Assembly (NCBI GenBank): GCA_020638555.1
Contig: JACKII010000005.1
Span: 248,001 to 312,000, forward strand
Source: Alphaproteobacteria bacterium
GTDB lineage: Bacteria > Pseudomonadota > Alphaproteobacteria > Bin95
Length of the DNA stretch: 64,000 bases
Reading direction: 5' to 3'
Every line of letters begins with the position of its first letter. The stretch's first letter is position 1. The notes under the pieces are model-generated. The model had not been told where the DNA came from. It ran no database searches and worked only from the letters and a program-made list of their open reading frames with translations. Shown here piece by piece: positions 45,575-54,155 of the stretch. The position numbers and the translations under genes were made by a program.

Positions 45575-45606
45575 TATTGACAATAAAATTTGCCGGGCGC
45601 TAGGCT
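45575..45606 (+). promoter_or_regulatory. Operator site 2 and promoter of the ligase-MaoC operon
   Basis: The perfect palindrome TATTGACAATA (45575-45585) contains the -35 box TTGACA (45577-45582). After an 18-bp spacer comes -10 TAGGCT (45601-45606). Binding of the regulator here would directly block or reposition RNA polymerase. Confidence 0.65.
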
Positions 45607-45666
45607 GTCCACCATCGGGAGCGGCCGGCGGAGACCGGTCGGCCCGTTCCGGGAAGGAAACCGCAG

Positions 45667-47220
45667 ATGGCCAAACTCACCGACTATCGCTCCTATCGGG
45701 ACGCGCAGCGGCATTTCTCGCCCCAGGCGCTGTGGGACCTGTTCGATGGCGACCGGGAGCGGCTGAACATCGCCCACGAATGCGTCGACCGGCACGTGGC
45801 CGGCGGCGGCACGGCGCTCTGCCTCGCCTATGCCGACGGCCGGAGCGAGACCATCGGCTTTGCCGAACTCTCCGCCGCGTCGGCGCGGTTCGCCCACTAT
45901 CTGCGGGCCAAGGGCGTGGCGGCGGGCGAGCGGGTCGCGGTGATGCTGGAGCCCTCGCCGGCCTTCTATGCCGCCCTGTTCGGCACGATGAAGGCGGGTG
46001 CGGTCGCCGTGCCGATGTTCACCCTGTTCGGGCCGGACGGCATCCGCCTCCGGGTCGACGATTGCCGGCCCCGGCTGCTCGTCACCAGCGCCGACAAGGC
46101 CGCCGACGCCCGTTTTGCCGGCGGGCCGGAAGTGGTGGTCGCGGATGCGGCGTTCCTGGAGAACCTCGCCCGTTTCCCCGACCGGTTCGAGCCGAACACG
46201 GCCGGCAACGATCTGGCGGTATTGCAATACACGTCCGGCACGACACGGGCGTTGCCGGAGGCGGTGCGCCACACGCATCGTTCCATCGTCACGCTGATGA
46301 TCGCCGCGCTCTATGCGACCGGCATCCGCCCCGGCGACCGGTTTTTCTGCCCGTCCTCGCCGGCCTGGGGCCATGGGCTCTGGCACGGCACGCTGGCGCC
46401 GCTGGCCCTGGGCGTCTCGACCGGCACGTTCAGCGGCAAGTTCGACCCGGTGCGCCTGTTGCGGGCGCTGGCGGAATTCGAAATCACCAATCTTTCGGCG
46501 GCGGCGACCCATTACCGGTTGATGCGCAATTGCGGCCGGGCCGGGGACTTCGCCTACCGGATCGCCAAGCTCTCCTTCACCGGCGAGCCCATCGACAGCG
46601 AGACCGCAACCTATTGCGAGGCGCTGTTCGGAACCAAGGTTTGCAGCATGTACGGCACCACCGAGGTGGGCGTGATCCTGGCCAGCTATCCCGGCGCCGA
46701 CGACCTGGAGGTGCGGGCGGGCTCGCTGGGCAAGCCGGTGCCGGGGGTCGAGGTGGAGGTGCACGGGGCCGACGGCGCGCGCCTGCCGCCCGGCCAGATC
46801 GGCGAACTGGTGGTGCGCCGGCGCGGCGCATGGTTCCCGACCAAGGATCTGGGTCGGACCGACGCCGACGGCTATTTCTACCATGCGGGCCGGGCCGACG
46901 ACGTCATCATCTCCGCCGGCTGGACCATGAGCGCGGTCGAGATCGAGGACGCCATCCTGAAGCACGAGCGGGTGGCCGAAGCCGCGGCCATCGGCGTGCC
47001 GGACGAAACCCGCGGCCAGATCGTGCGCGCCTATGTGGTGCCGAAGGGCGAGCCCGTGCCGGGCCTGACCGAAGAGATCCAGGACCTGGTGCGCGCCAAT
47101 CTCAGCCGCCACGAATATCCGCGCGAAATCGCCTATGTCGCGTCCCTGCCGAAAACCCCGGCGGGCAAGGTCAACCGCAAGGCGCTGCGCGACGCGCTGG
47201 CCGGCGCCCCCACCGGTTGA
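45667..47220 (+). CDS. Acyl-CoA ligase (AMP-forming), acetyl-CoA synthetase-like
   Basis: 517 residues, ANL superfamily. The phosphate loop at 188 onward reads YTSGTTRALPEAV: the usual Gly-x-Pro-Lys-Gly is replaced, so the loop Lys is lost (a variant of some medium-chain/aromatic acid ligases). MYGTTEVG (A5), TDADGYFYHAGRADDVIISAG (A7-A8) and PKTPAGKVNRKALR with the catalytic Lys are intact. GGAAGG precedes the ATG. First gene of an IclR-controlled operon with the MaoC-like gene (57-bp gap). Confidence 0.87.
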   Translation: MAKLTDYRSYRDAQRHFSPQALWDLFDGDRERLNIAHECVDRHVAGGGTALCLAYADGRSETIGFAELSAASARFAHYLRAKGVAAGERVAVMLEPSPAFYAALFGTMKAGAVAVPMFTLFGPDGIRLRVDDCRPRLLVTSADKAADARFAGGPEVVVADAAFLENLARFPDRFEPNTAGNDLAVLQYTSGTTRALPEAVRHTHRSIVTLMIAALYATGIRPGDRFFCPSSPAWGHGLWHGTLAPLALGVSTGTFSGKFDPVRLLRALAEFEITNLSAAATHYRLMRNCGRAGDFAYRIAKLSFTGEPIDSETATYCEALFGTKVCSMYGTTEVGVILASYPGADDLEVRAGSLGKPVPGVEVEVHGADGARLPPGQIGELVVRRRGAWFPTKDLGRTDADGYFYHAGRADDVIISAGWTMSAVEIEDAILKHERVAEAAAIGVPDETRGQIVRAYVVPKGEPVPGLTEEIQDLVRANLSRHEYPREIAYVASLPKTPAGKVNRKALRDALAGAPTG

Positions 47221-47277
47221 CCGCGCCCCCTCCACCATCGCGGCGCCGGCCGAACCGTCTTTTCAGGAGAACCCCCC

Positions 47278-48438
47278 ATGACCGCAAATTCCCAGACCAC
47301 AAATTCCCAGACCGCGTTTCCCAAAATCACCGAGGACGGCGTCGCGGCACTGCGCCAGCGCATCGGCGTCAAGATCGAGAACACGGTGGAGCCGTGGTGC
47401 TATGAGGCGACGCGGGACAATATCCGCCACTACGCCCACGGCATCGGCGACGACAACCCGCTCTGGTGCGACCCCGCCTATGCGCGGCAGACGCACTACG
47501 GCGACGTGATCGCGCCGCCGAGCTTCCTGTTCGCCACCAGCCGCATCATTTCCGGCTATGTCGGCGGGCTGCCGGGCGTGCACGCCATGTGGTCCGGCGC
47601 CGACTGGACCTGGCACAAGCCGGTACGCCGCAACACCGAGGTGCGGACAGAGGCCTGGCTGAAGGATCTGGTGGAGCACGACACGCGCTTCGCCGGCAAG
47701 GCGATCCAGCAGATTTATCACGTGAACTTCTATGACTCTGCCAACGGCGACCTGCTGGCGGAGGCGGACAGCTGGTGTTTCCGCACCGACCGCGACCATG
47801 CGCGCGAAAAGGGCACCAAATACACCGACGTCCGCTCGCGCCCGCTGCGCACCTACACGCGCGACGAGTTGGACGCCTTCAACCGCCTCTATGAGCAGGA
47901 GGATATCCGCGGCGCCGACACCCGCTACTGGGACGACGTGCGCGAGGGCGAGGACCTGCCGACCATGGCGAAAGGGCCGATGACCGTGACCGGCTTCATC
48001 GCCTATGCCCAGGGCTGGGGCGGCCTCTATATCCGCGCCAACAAGCTGGCCTGGCAGCAGCAGTCCAAGCATGCGGGGCTCGGCATCGAGAACCGGCGCG
48101 GCATTCCCGATTGCCCGGAGCGGGTGCACTGGGAAGAGGAATTCGCGCTGAAGGTCGGCGCGCCCGGCGCCTATGACTACGGCCCCGAGCGCTGCTCGTG
48201 GCTGACCCACCAGGCGACCAACTGGATGGGCGACGACGGATTTCTGCGCAAGGCGAAATGCCAGGTGCGCCGCCACAATCCGGAAGGCGACCTGTTGCAG
48301 ATCCACGCCCAGGTGGCGCGGAAATTCGTCGAGGACGGCCGGCATCTGGTCGAGATCTCGCAGCGGGCGGAAAACCAGGACGGCGAGCTGTCGGCCATGG
48401 GCTCGGCCGTGGTCGAACTGCCCCGCCGCGGCGCCTGA
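47278..48438 (+). CDS. MaoC-like (hot-dog) dehydratase
   Basis: 386 residues. The N-terminal third (YGIGDDNPLWCDPAYARQTHYGDVIAPPSFL-like region) is the FAS1-type MaoC dehydratase domain with the conserved Asp/His pair (DDNPLW and hot-dog helix); a second hot-dog domain follows in the C-terminal half. Such enzymes hydrate enoyl-CoAs or dehydrate hydroxyacyl-CoAs. AGGAG is 8 nt before the ATG. Co-transcribed with the acyl-CoA ligase upstream. Confidence 0.82.
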   Translation: MTANSQTTNSQTAFPKITEDGVAALRQRIGVKIENTVEPWCYEATRDNIRHYAHGIGDDNPLWCDPAYARQTHYGDVIAPPSFLFATSRIISGYVGGLPGVHAMWSGADWTWHKPVRRNTEVRTEAWLKDLVEHDTRFAGKAIQQIYHVNFYDSANGDLLAEADSWCFRTDRDHAREKGTKYTDVRSRPLRTYTRDELDAFNRLYEQEDIRGADTRYWDDVREGEDLPTMAKGPMTVTGFIAYAQGWGGLYIRANKLAWQQQSKHAGLGIENRRGIPDCPERVHWEEEFALKVGAPGAYDYGPERCSWLTHQATNWMGDDGFLRKAKCQVRRHNPEGDLLQIHAQVARKFVEDGRHLVEISQRAENQDGELSAMGSAVVELPRRGA

Positions 48439-48471
48439 TACCGGGCGGCCGAGGTATCCTTCTCCCCCTTT

Positions 48472-48489
48472 CTCCCGCGGAGGCGGGAG
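48472..48489. repeat. Left-type hairpin of family 2
   Basis: CTCCCGC/GCGGGAG around loop GGAG, matching the left hairpin of the family 2 element at 36672. It lies 60 bp before family 1 copy E in a 310-bp intergenic region. Confidence 0.6.
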
Positions 48490-48552
48490 TCCACGCCGGA
48501 GAGCCTCTCGGAGCCCGGATGTTGGGGGGACGCCTCGGACAGGACAACTGTG

Positions 48553-48664
48553 TCCCGGAGCCTGCGGAGCGGGCGTCCGGGATCGGTTGATCTCGCGAAC
48601 ACCGGCGGCGATGATGTTCGACAGACGACACCGGCCCCGGGTCTCGGCTCCGCCTCGCCCGGGG
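48553..48664. repeat. Paired-hairpin element, family 1, copy E
   Basis: Left hairpin 48553-48582: TCCCGGA GCCTGC GGA GCGGGC G TCCGGGA. Right hairpin 48635-48664: CCCCGGG T CTCGGC TCC GCCTCG CCCGGGG. Loops GGA and TCC are as in the other copies. Located between two same-strand genes. Confidence 0.8.
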
Positions 48665-48748
48665 AACATCGCGCCGGAAGGAAGAGCATCCGCCCACGCG
48701 TCGCGCGCGTTCGTTCCTGTGTTCTCCCTCTCCCACGGAGGCCCGCCG

Positions 48749-49939
48749 ATGCCCCGCCGCCCGCCAGACGGCTCTGCCTATGACTTGCCCGCACCCGAAT
48801 ACGACGCGGCCCTGACCCGGGTCGAGCGCGGCACGCCCATGGGTGAATTGCTGCGCCGCTACTGGCACCCGGTCGGGCTGGCAAGCGACGCCTCGGCGCG
48901 GCCGAAGCCGGTGCGGGTGCTGGGCGAGGACCTGATCCTGTTCCGCGACGGTGGCGGGCGGCCCGGCCTGCTCTATCCGCGCTGCTGCCACCGCGGCACC
49001 ACGCTCTATTACGGCAAGGTCGAGGCGGGCGGCATTCGCTGCTGCTATCACGGCTGGCTGTTCGATGCGGAGGGCCATTGCCTCGACATGCCGATGGAGC
49101 CGGAGGGCGGCGGCAATTTCCGGCGCAAGGTGCGCCAGCCCTGGTATCCGCTCCGCGAGCGCTATGGCCTGATCTTCGCCTATCTCGGCCCGCCGGCGCG
49201 CCAGCCGCTGCTGCCGCGCTATACCGTTCTGGAGGAGTTGGACGACGGCGAGTTCGTCGAGGCGGACGACCAGGGCATCGGCACCGGCGGCGGCCCGGTC
49301 GCGCCCTGCAACTGGTTGCAGCACTATGAGAACGTCATGGACCCGCTGCACGTGCCGGTGCTGCACGATGGCTTCAGCGGCACCCAGTTCGTCGCCCCCA
49401 TGGGCATCGTGCCGGACGTGCGGTTCGAGCCCTTCGCCCACGGCGTGCGTTCCTACCAGGTGCGCCAACTGCCGGAGGGCGGCGTGCTGAACCGCATCAC
49501 CGAGACCGTGCTGCCGACCGTGCGCGTCGTCGCCAGCCCGCGCCTGACGCCCGGACGGTGCGAGAGCATCGGCTGGGTGCTGCCGATCGATTCCGAGACC
49601 TACACCGTGTTCACCGCCGCGCGGGTGCGGGAGGCGGGCACGCTCGGCCGCATCCGCTCGCGCTTCGGCGGCCGGCTCTGGTCGGAGCTTTCCGAGCGGG
49701 AACACCAGGACCTGCCGGGCGACTGGGAGGCGCAGGTGGGCCAGGGGCCGATCACCTATCACTCCCAGGAGCATCTGGGCTCCAGCGACCGCGGCATCAT
49801 CCTGCTGCGCAAGCGCCTGCGCGCGGAGGCGGCCAGGGTGGCGGCGGGCGAGGACCCGGCGGGCGTGGCGTTCGCGCCGGCAGACGCCTTGGTTGAGTCG
49901 GCGGCCGGGAACTGGTTTCGGGACGCACCCTTGCCGTAG
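48749..49939 (+). CDS. Aromatic-ring-hydroxylating Rieske oxygenase, large subunit
   Basis: 396 residues. Rieske ligands Cys79-x-His81 (CCHRG) and Cys98-x2-His101 (CCYHGW); mononuclear iron ligands Asn195/Asp198 and His201, His206 in [13 protein letters not shown]. It resembles phenoxybenzoate/vanillate-type dioxygenases or demethylases that work with a separate reductase, which is not adjacent. GGAGG lies 7 nt before ATG 48749; the open frame further upstream overlaps element 1E and is not translated. Confidence 0.88.
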   Translation: MPRRPPDGSAYDLPAPEYDAALTRVERGTPMGELLRRYWHPVGLASDASARPKPVRVLGEDLILFRDGGGRPGLLYPRCCHRGTTLYYGKVEAGGIRCCYHGWLFDAEGHCLDMPMEPEGGGNFRRKVRQPWYPLRERYGLIFAYLGPPARQPLLPRYTVLEELDDGEFVEADDQGIGTGGGPVAPCNWLQHYENVMDPLHVPVLHDGFSGTQFVAPMGIVPDVRFEPFAHGVRSYQVRQLPEGGVLNRITETVLPTVRVVASPRLTPGRCESIGWVLPIDSETYTVFTAARVREAGTLGRIRSRFGGRLWSELSEREHQDLPGDWEAQVGQGPITYHSQEHLGSSDRGIILLRKRLRAEAARVAAGEDPAGVAFAPADALVESAAGNWFRDAPLP

Positions 49940-49958
49940 CGGGCGGGTGCGCTAGGAT
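49931..49958 (+). promoter_or_regulatory. Predicted promoter of the RutE-like gene
   Basis: -35 TTGCCG (49931-49936), 16-bp spacer, -10 TAGGAT (49953-49958), 46 bp before the ATG at 50005. The -35 overlaps the last codons of the oxygenase gene. Confidence 0.4.
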
Positions 49959-50004
49959 CGCGGGCGATCCTTCGATGCCTGTCCCTGAACCCAAGCGAGT
50001 TCCC

Positions 50005-50595
50005 ATGATTGACGACGCCGCGCTCGACCTGCTGTTCCGCGAAGCCCGCAGCCACAATGGCTGGGTGGAGCCGCAGGCGGCCATCACCGACGAGACGCTG
50101 CAGCGGCTCTATCACATCGTGAAATGCGGCCCCACCTCCGCCAATTGCTCGCCGGCGCGCTTCGTGTTCGTGCGCTCGAAAGAGGGCAAGGAGAAACTGC
50201 GGCCGGCGCTCTCCAGCGGCAATCTGGACAAGACCATGGCCGCACCGGTGAGCGTGATCGTCGCCTATGACGCGGCCTTCTACGAGAAACTGCCGGAACT
50301 GTTTCCGCACAATCCCGACGCCAGGAACTGGTTCACCAGCAGCGAGAAGCTGGCGTACGAGACCGCGTTCCGCAACGGCACGCTCCAGGGCGCCTATCTG
50401 ATCATCGCCGCCCGCGCGCTGGGCCTGGATTGCGGCCCGATGAGCGGGTTCGACAACGCCAAGCTGGACGAGGCCTTCTTTGCCGGCACAACCTGGCGCA
50501 GCAACTTCCTGGTCAATCTGGGCCAGGGCGACCCGTCGAAGCTGTTCGACCGCCACCCCAAGCTGGCCTTCGAGGACGCCTGCCAGGTGGTGTGA
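50005..50595 (+). CDS. RutE/HadB-like nitroreductase family protein
   Basis: 196 residues, the exact length of E. coli RutE (malonic semialdehyde reductase). Segments [37 protein letters not shown] and [31 protein letters not shown] match this group closely. It would reduce malonic semialdehyde to 3-hydroxypropionate with FMN and NADPH; other rut genes are not seen, so the substrate may differ. AGCGAG lies 5 nt before ATG 50005. Confidence 0.85.
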   Translation: MIDDAALDLLFREARSHNGWVEPQAAITDETLQRLYHIVKCGPTSANCSPARFVFVRSKEGKEKLRPALSSGNLDKTMAAPVSVIVAYDAAFYEKLPELFPHNPDARNWFTSSEKLAYETAFRNGTLQGAYLIIAARALGLDCGPMSGFDNAKLDEAFFAGTTWRSNFLVNLGQGDPSKLFDRHPKLAFEDACQVV

Positions 50596-50720
50596 CCGCC
50601 CCGGCCCCGTTCCGGAGCGACGCCCCGGAACGGCCGGCTGCGGCCGGGCGCATGGCGGCAGCGAAGCGCGCGTATTTATGGTAAATTGTCAAAACTGCCA
50701 TTCGTGCGGAGGAACGGGCC

Positions 50721-51647
50721 ATGCTGACCGAGACCCAGAAACAGACCGCCCAGGCGATCGTCCAGATCTTCGAGACCGGCCGGGTCCGCGGCGACTATGG
50801 CGCCGTGACCCTGCTGGCGGGCGATACCGGCCACCTCACCTATGGCAAGGCGCAGACGACGCTCGCGAGCGGCAATCTGGCCCTGCTGGTCGGCGACTAT
50901 TGCCGCGCCGAGGGGGCCACCTTTGCCGCGGACCTGTTGCCCTTTCTGGCGCGGGTCGAGTTGCGCGACCTGTCGCTGGACCGGGACAGGCCGTTCCGCC
51001 GCCTGCTGCGCGAGGCGGGCGACGATCCGGTAATGCAGGCGGTGCAGGACGCGTTTTTCGACCGGGTCTACTGGCAGCCGGCGATCAACAGCCTCGCCTT
51101 TCTGGGCGGCGCGCAACCGCTGACCGCGGCCGTGGTCTATGACAGCCGGGTGCATGGCTCCTGGCACCGGATGCGCGACCGCACCAATGCCGAGCACGGC
51201 ACCCTGGCCGGTCTGGGCGAGGAGGCCTGGGTGTCCGCCTATATCGCCACCCGGCGGCACTGGCTCGCCACCCATGGCAACAGCCTGTTGCACAAGACCG
51301 TCTATCGCATGGACGCATTGCAGGCGCTGGCGGACGCCGGGGCCTGGACCCTGGCGCTGCCGCTGACCGTGCGCGGCGTGCGCATCGACGAGGCGGCGCT
51401 GGCGGGCACGGTGCGCGTGACCGCGGAAGACCCGGACGAGCGGGTGCTGAAGCTGACGCGGCCGATGATGCGCGGCGACGACGTCCGCGCGTTGCAGGCC
51501 GCGCTCAAGGACAAGCGGGTTGCGGTGTCCGTCGACGGCGTTTTCGGCAGCGAGACGGAACGGGCGGTGATCCAGTTCCAGATCGAAGCCGACCTGACCG
51601 TGGACGGCATTGTCGGGCCGGCGACCTGGGCCGCGCTGAGGCCCTAG
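50721..51647 (+). CDS. GH46 chitosanase with peptidoglycan-binding domain
   Basis: 308 residues. The N-terminal ~230 residues match GH46: QIFETGRVRGDYGAVTLLAGDTGHLTYGK carries the likely catalytic Glu18 and Asp35. The C-terminal ~60 residues are a PG_binding_1 domain (MMRGDDVRALQAALKDKRVAVSVDGVFGSETERAV...VDGIVGPATWAALRP; shown in parts). No signal peptide is visible, so export would need another route, or it acts after lysis or through a holin-like pathway. GGAGGA is 8 nt before the ATG. Confidence 0.85.
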   Translation: MLTETQKQTAQAIVQIFETGRVRGDYGAVTLLAGDTGHLTYGKAQTTLASGNLALLVGDYCRAEGATFAADLLPFLARVELRDLSLDRDRPFRRLLREAGDDPVMQAVQDAFFDRVYWQPAINSLAFLGGAQPLTAAVVYDSRVHGSWHRMRDRTNAEHGTLAGLGEEAWVSAYIATRRHWLATHGNSLLHKTVYRMDALQALADAGAWTLALPLTVRGVRIDEAALAGTVRVTAEDPDERVLKLTRPMMRGDDVRALQAALKDKRVAVSVDGVFGSETERAVIQFQIEADLTVDGIVGPATWAALRP

Positions 51648-51815
51648 GCGCAGCGGCGGGCCATGATCGCGGCAAAGAGGGCTGCGGCAGGGGGTGCGAC
51701 AGCGGTCGCGTCGGCCGGGCGCAGCGGCGATTGACGCCCTGCGATTGCCATGGCTTTATCCGGACGATATCCGACTTAAGTGTCTGCTGCGATTTTCCGT
51801 TGGAGGAAGCCCCCG

Positions 51816-53018
51816 ATGACCACCGAGCCCCGCGCCTTTGAGGGCGTCAATGTTTTGGATTTCACCCAGGGCGTTGCCGGCCCGCATTCCACCATGCTGC
51901 TGGCGCAGCACGGTGCGAACGTCCTCAAGATCGAGCCGCCGGAAGGCGACTGGGGCCGGACGCTGGGGGCGATGTATGGCGACCAGTGCGCCCACTCCAT
52001 CGCCTTCAACCGCGGCAAGCGCTCGCTGGCCATGGACATGAAACAGCCGGACGCCCAGGCCGTCGCCCGCAAGATCGCCGAGAAGGCCGACGTGATCGTC
52101 GAGGCGTTCCGCCCGGGCGTGATGGCGAAGTTCGGCCTGTCCTACGACCAGGTGAAGGCGTTCAACCCGAACGTCATCTATCTGTCGGTGACCGGTTTCG
52201 GCCAGACCGGCCCCAATTCCAAGCTGCCGGTGACGGATGCGGTGATCCAGGCCTTCAGCGGCCTGATGACCGTCAACAAGGACAAGGACGGCCTGCCGCA
52301 GCGCCTGAACATGATCCCGGTGGACGTGACCACGGGCCTTTACGCCTTCCAGGCGATCTCCACCGCCCTGATGCGCAAGTTCCGCTATGGCGTCGGCTGC
52401 TATATCGACAACAATCTGATGCAGTCGGCCGCGGCCTTCCAGGCGGCGAAGATCATGGAATTCTACCTGGAGAAGGGCGAAAGCCAGCCGCTCTACGTGC
52501 CGGTCGGCACCATGCAGACCACCGACGGCTTCATCAACATCACCGCCATGCGCGAGGCGCACTATCACTCGCTCTGCGACGTGATGGGCAAGCCGGACTG
52601 GAAGGACGACCCGCGCTTCAATTCGCGCGAGGCGCGGCTCGCGAACGAGAAGGTGTTGATGCCGCTGATCCGCGAGGTGTTCTCCACCCGCTCGACCCAG
52701 GACTGGGCCGAAAGCCTGACCGCGGCCGGGGTCATGAACGCGCCGGTGCAGAATTACGGCGACCTGATGCAGGCCGAGCAGGTGAAGGCCGTGGACGCCA
52801 TCGCCTATGTCGACCACACGGAAACCGGCACCATCCCGATGCCGCACATTCCGGGCCAGCCCCGCATCACCGGGCCGGACGCGCTCACCCACGCCCCCAC
52901 CATCGGCGAGCACTCGGACGAGATCCTGGCCGAGTGGGGCTATTCCGCCGCCGACATCGCCGGCATGAAGGCGAACGGCGCGGTCAAGTATCCGGCGCTG
53001 GCAGCGGCGGCCGAGTAA
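51816..53018 (+). CDS. CaiB/BaiF class III CoA-transferase
   Basis: 400 residues. Family motifs: VLDFTQGVAGPHSTMLLAQHGANVLKIEPPEGD, FNRGKRSLAMDMK, and catalytic Asp170 in IPVDVTTGLYAF. These enzymes transfer CoA between carboxylic acids through an aspartyl-CoA thioester. GGAGG is 8 nt before ATG 51816. It precedes an FAH-family gene by 74 bp, probably one operon for breakdown of a dicarboxylic or aromatic intermediate. Confidence 0.9.
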   Translation: MTTEPRAFEGVNVLDFTQGVAGPHSTMLLAQHGANVLKIEPPEGDWGRTLGAMYGDQCAHSIAFNRGKRSLAMDMKQPDAQAVARKIAEKADVIVEAFRPGVMAKFGLSYDQVKAFNPNVIYLSVTGFGQTGPNSKLPVTDAVIQAFSGLMTVNKDKDGLPQRLNMIPVDVTTGLYAFQAISTALMRKFRYGVGCYIDNNLMQSAAAFQAAKIMEFYLEKGESQPLYVPVGTMQTTDGFINITAMREAHYHSLCDVMGKPDWKDDPRFNSREARLANEKVLMPLIREVFSTRSTQDWAESLTAAGVMNAPVQNYGDLMQAEQVKAVDAIAYVDHTETGTIPMPHIPGQPRITGPDALTHAPTIGEHSDEILAEWGYSAADIAGMKANGAVKYPALAAAAE

Positions 53019-53092
53019 GACATCCCGGTTTTCGGGGGATGCCGCACCGTGGGGCATCTCCCGATCCGGCCAATGAATAGGGAAGCATTCGC

Positions 53093-53947
53093 ATGAAACT
53101 CGTTCGCTACCACGCCGGCGACCAGGTCAAGCCCGGCATTCTCGACGCCTCCGGCGCCATCCGCGACCTGTCCTCGGTCGTGCCGGATATCGACGGCGAC
53201 ACCATCAGCCCCGAGGGCCTGGCCGAAATCGGCCTGATCGACCCCGCCAGCCTGCCCAGGGTCGTCGGCTCGCCGGTCATGGCCGCCCCGGTCGCCAACC
53301 CGTCCAAGGTGGTGTGCATCGGCCTGAACTATTCGGACCACGCCGCCGAAGTCGGCGCGACGCCGCCCAGCGAGCCGATCATCTTCATGAAATCGCCGAC
53401 GGCCTACAATGCGCCGAACGGCCCGGTGGTGAAGCCGCCCCATTCCACCAAGCTGGACTGGGAGGTGGAGCTTTGCGTCTATATCGGCTCCCGCGCCAGC
53501 TATGTGAGCGAGGACGAGGCGCTGGCTTGCGTCGCCGGCTATGCGGTCGGCAATGACGTCTCCGAGCGCGAATTCCAGACCGAGCGCCCGGGCGGCCAGT
53601 GGACCAAGGGCAAGAGCCCAGACGGCTTCGCCCCCATCGGCCCCTGGCTGGTGACCAAGGACGAGGTGCCGAACCCCGAGAAGCTGAGCATCTGGCTGAA
53701 GGTGAACGGCGAGACGATGCAGAACGGCAACACGGACAAGCTGATCTTCGGCGTGAAGAAGATCGTCTCGTTCGTGTCCGAATACATGACCTTGCTGCCG
53801 GGCGACGTCATCATGACCGGCACGCCGCCGGGCGTCGGCGCCGGCAAGACGCCGCCGAAATTCCTGAATGCCGGCGACGTGGTCGAACTCGGCATCGAGG
53901 GGTTGGGCGAGCAGCGCCAGGAAATCGTCGCCTGGTCCAAGGCCTGA
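53093..53947 (+). CDS. Fumarylacetoacetate hydrolase (FAH) family protein
   Basis: 284 residues. Metal ligands Glu124, Glu126 and Asp155 are in LDWEVELCVYIG and GNDVSERE; QWTKGKSPDGFAPIGPWLV and MTGTPPGVGAG complete the signature. It resembles the 2-hydroxyhepta-2,4-diene-1,7-dioate isomerase / ureidoglycolate lyase-like subgroup that cleaves or isomerises beta-diketone-like acids. Follows the CoA-transferase gene. Confidence 0.9.
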   Translation: MKLVRYHAGDQVKPGILDASGAIRDLSSVVPDIDGDTISPEGLAEIGLIDPASLPRVVGSPVMAAPVANPSKVVCIGLNYSDHAAEVGATPPSEPIIFMKSPTAYNAPNGPVVKPPHSTKLDWEVELCVYIGSRASYVSEDEALACVAGYAVGNDVSEREFQTERPGGQWTKGKSPDGFAPIGPWLVTKDEVPNPEKLSIWLKVNGETMQNGNTDKLIFGVKKIVSFVSEYMTLLPGDVIMTGTPPGVGAGKTPPKFLNAGDVVELGIEGLGEQRQEIVAWSKA

Positions 53948-53973
53948 CGCCGATTGGACCGGATGCCGGTGTT

Positions 53974-54084
53974 CCCCGGACGGTGCGGAGCGCCGATCCG
54001 GGGCCGGTGTCTTCCTTCGAACACCGTTGGCGGCGGTGTTCGCGACAGCGACCGGCCCCGGCCCACCGCTCCGCGGCGGCCGGG
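53974..54084. repeat. Paired-hairpin element, family 1, copy F
   Basis: Left hairpin 53974-54003: CCCCGGA CGGTGC GGA GCGCCG A TCCGGGG. Right hairpin 54056-54084 with loop TCC. The spacer contains CGAACACCG and CGGTGTTCG, an inner inverted repeat. Between the FAH and GST genes. Confidence 0.85.
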
Positions 54085-54155
54085 AAACACCGGCGCTCCG
54101 CCCGGCGAGCCGGGCCCCCTTTCTCTCCGGCCTGCCGGCCAAGGAAACTCCTGTC

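Noticed and set aside
48587..48748. A 54-residue N-terminal extension of the Rieske oxygenase
   Set aside because: It would be translated from the family 1 element E; the internal ATG at 48749 has an excellent ribosome site and the homologous N-terminus.
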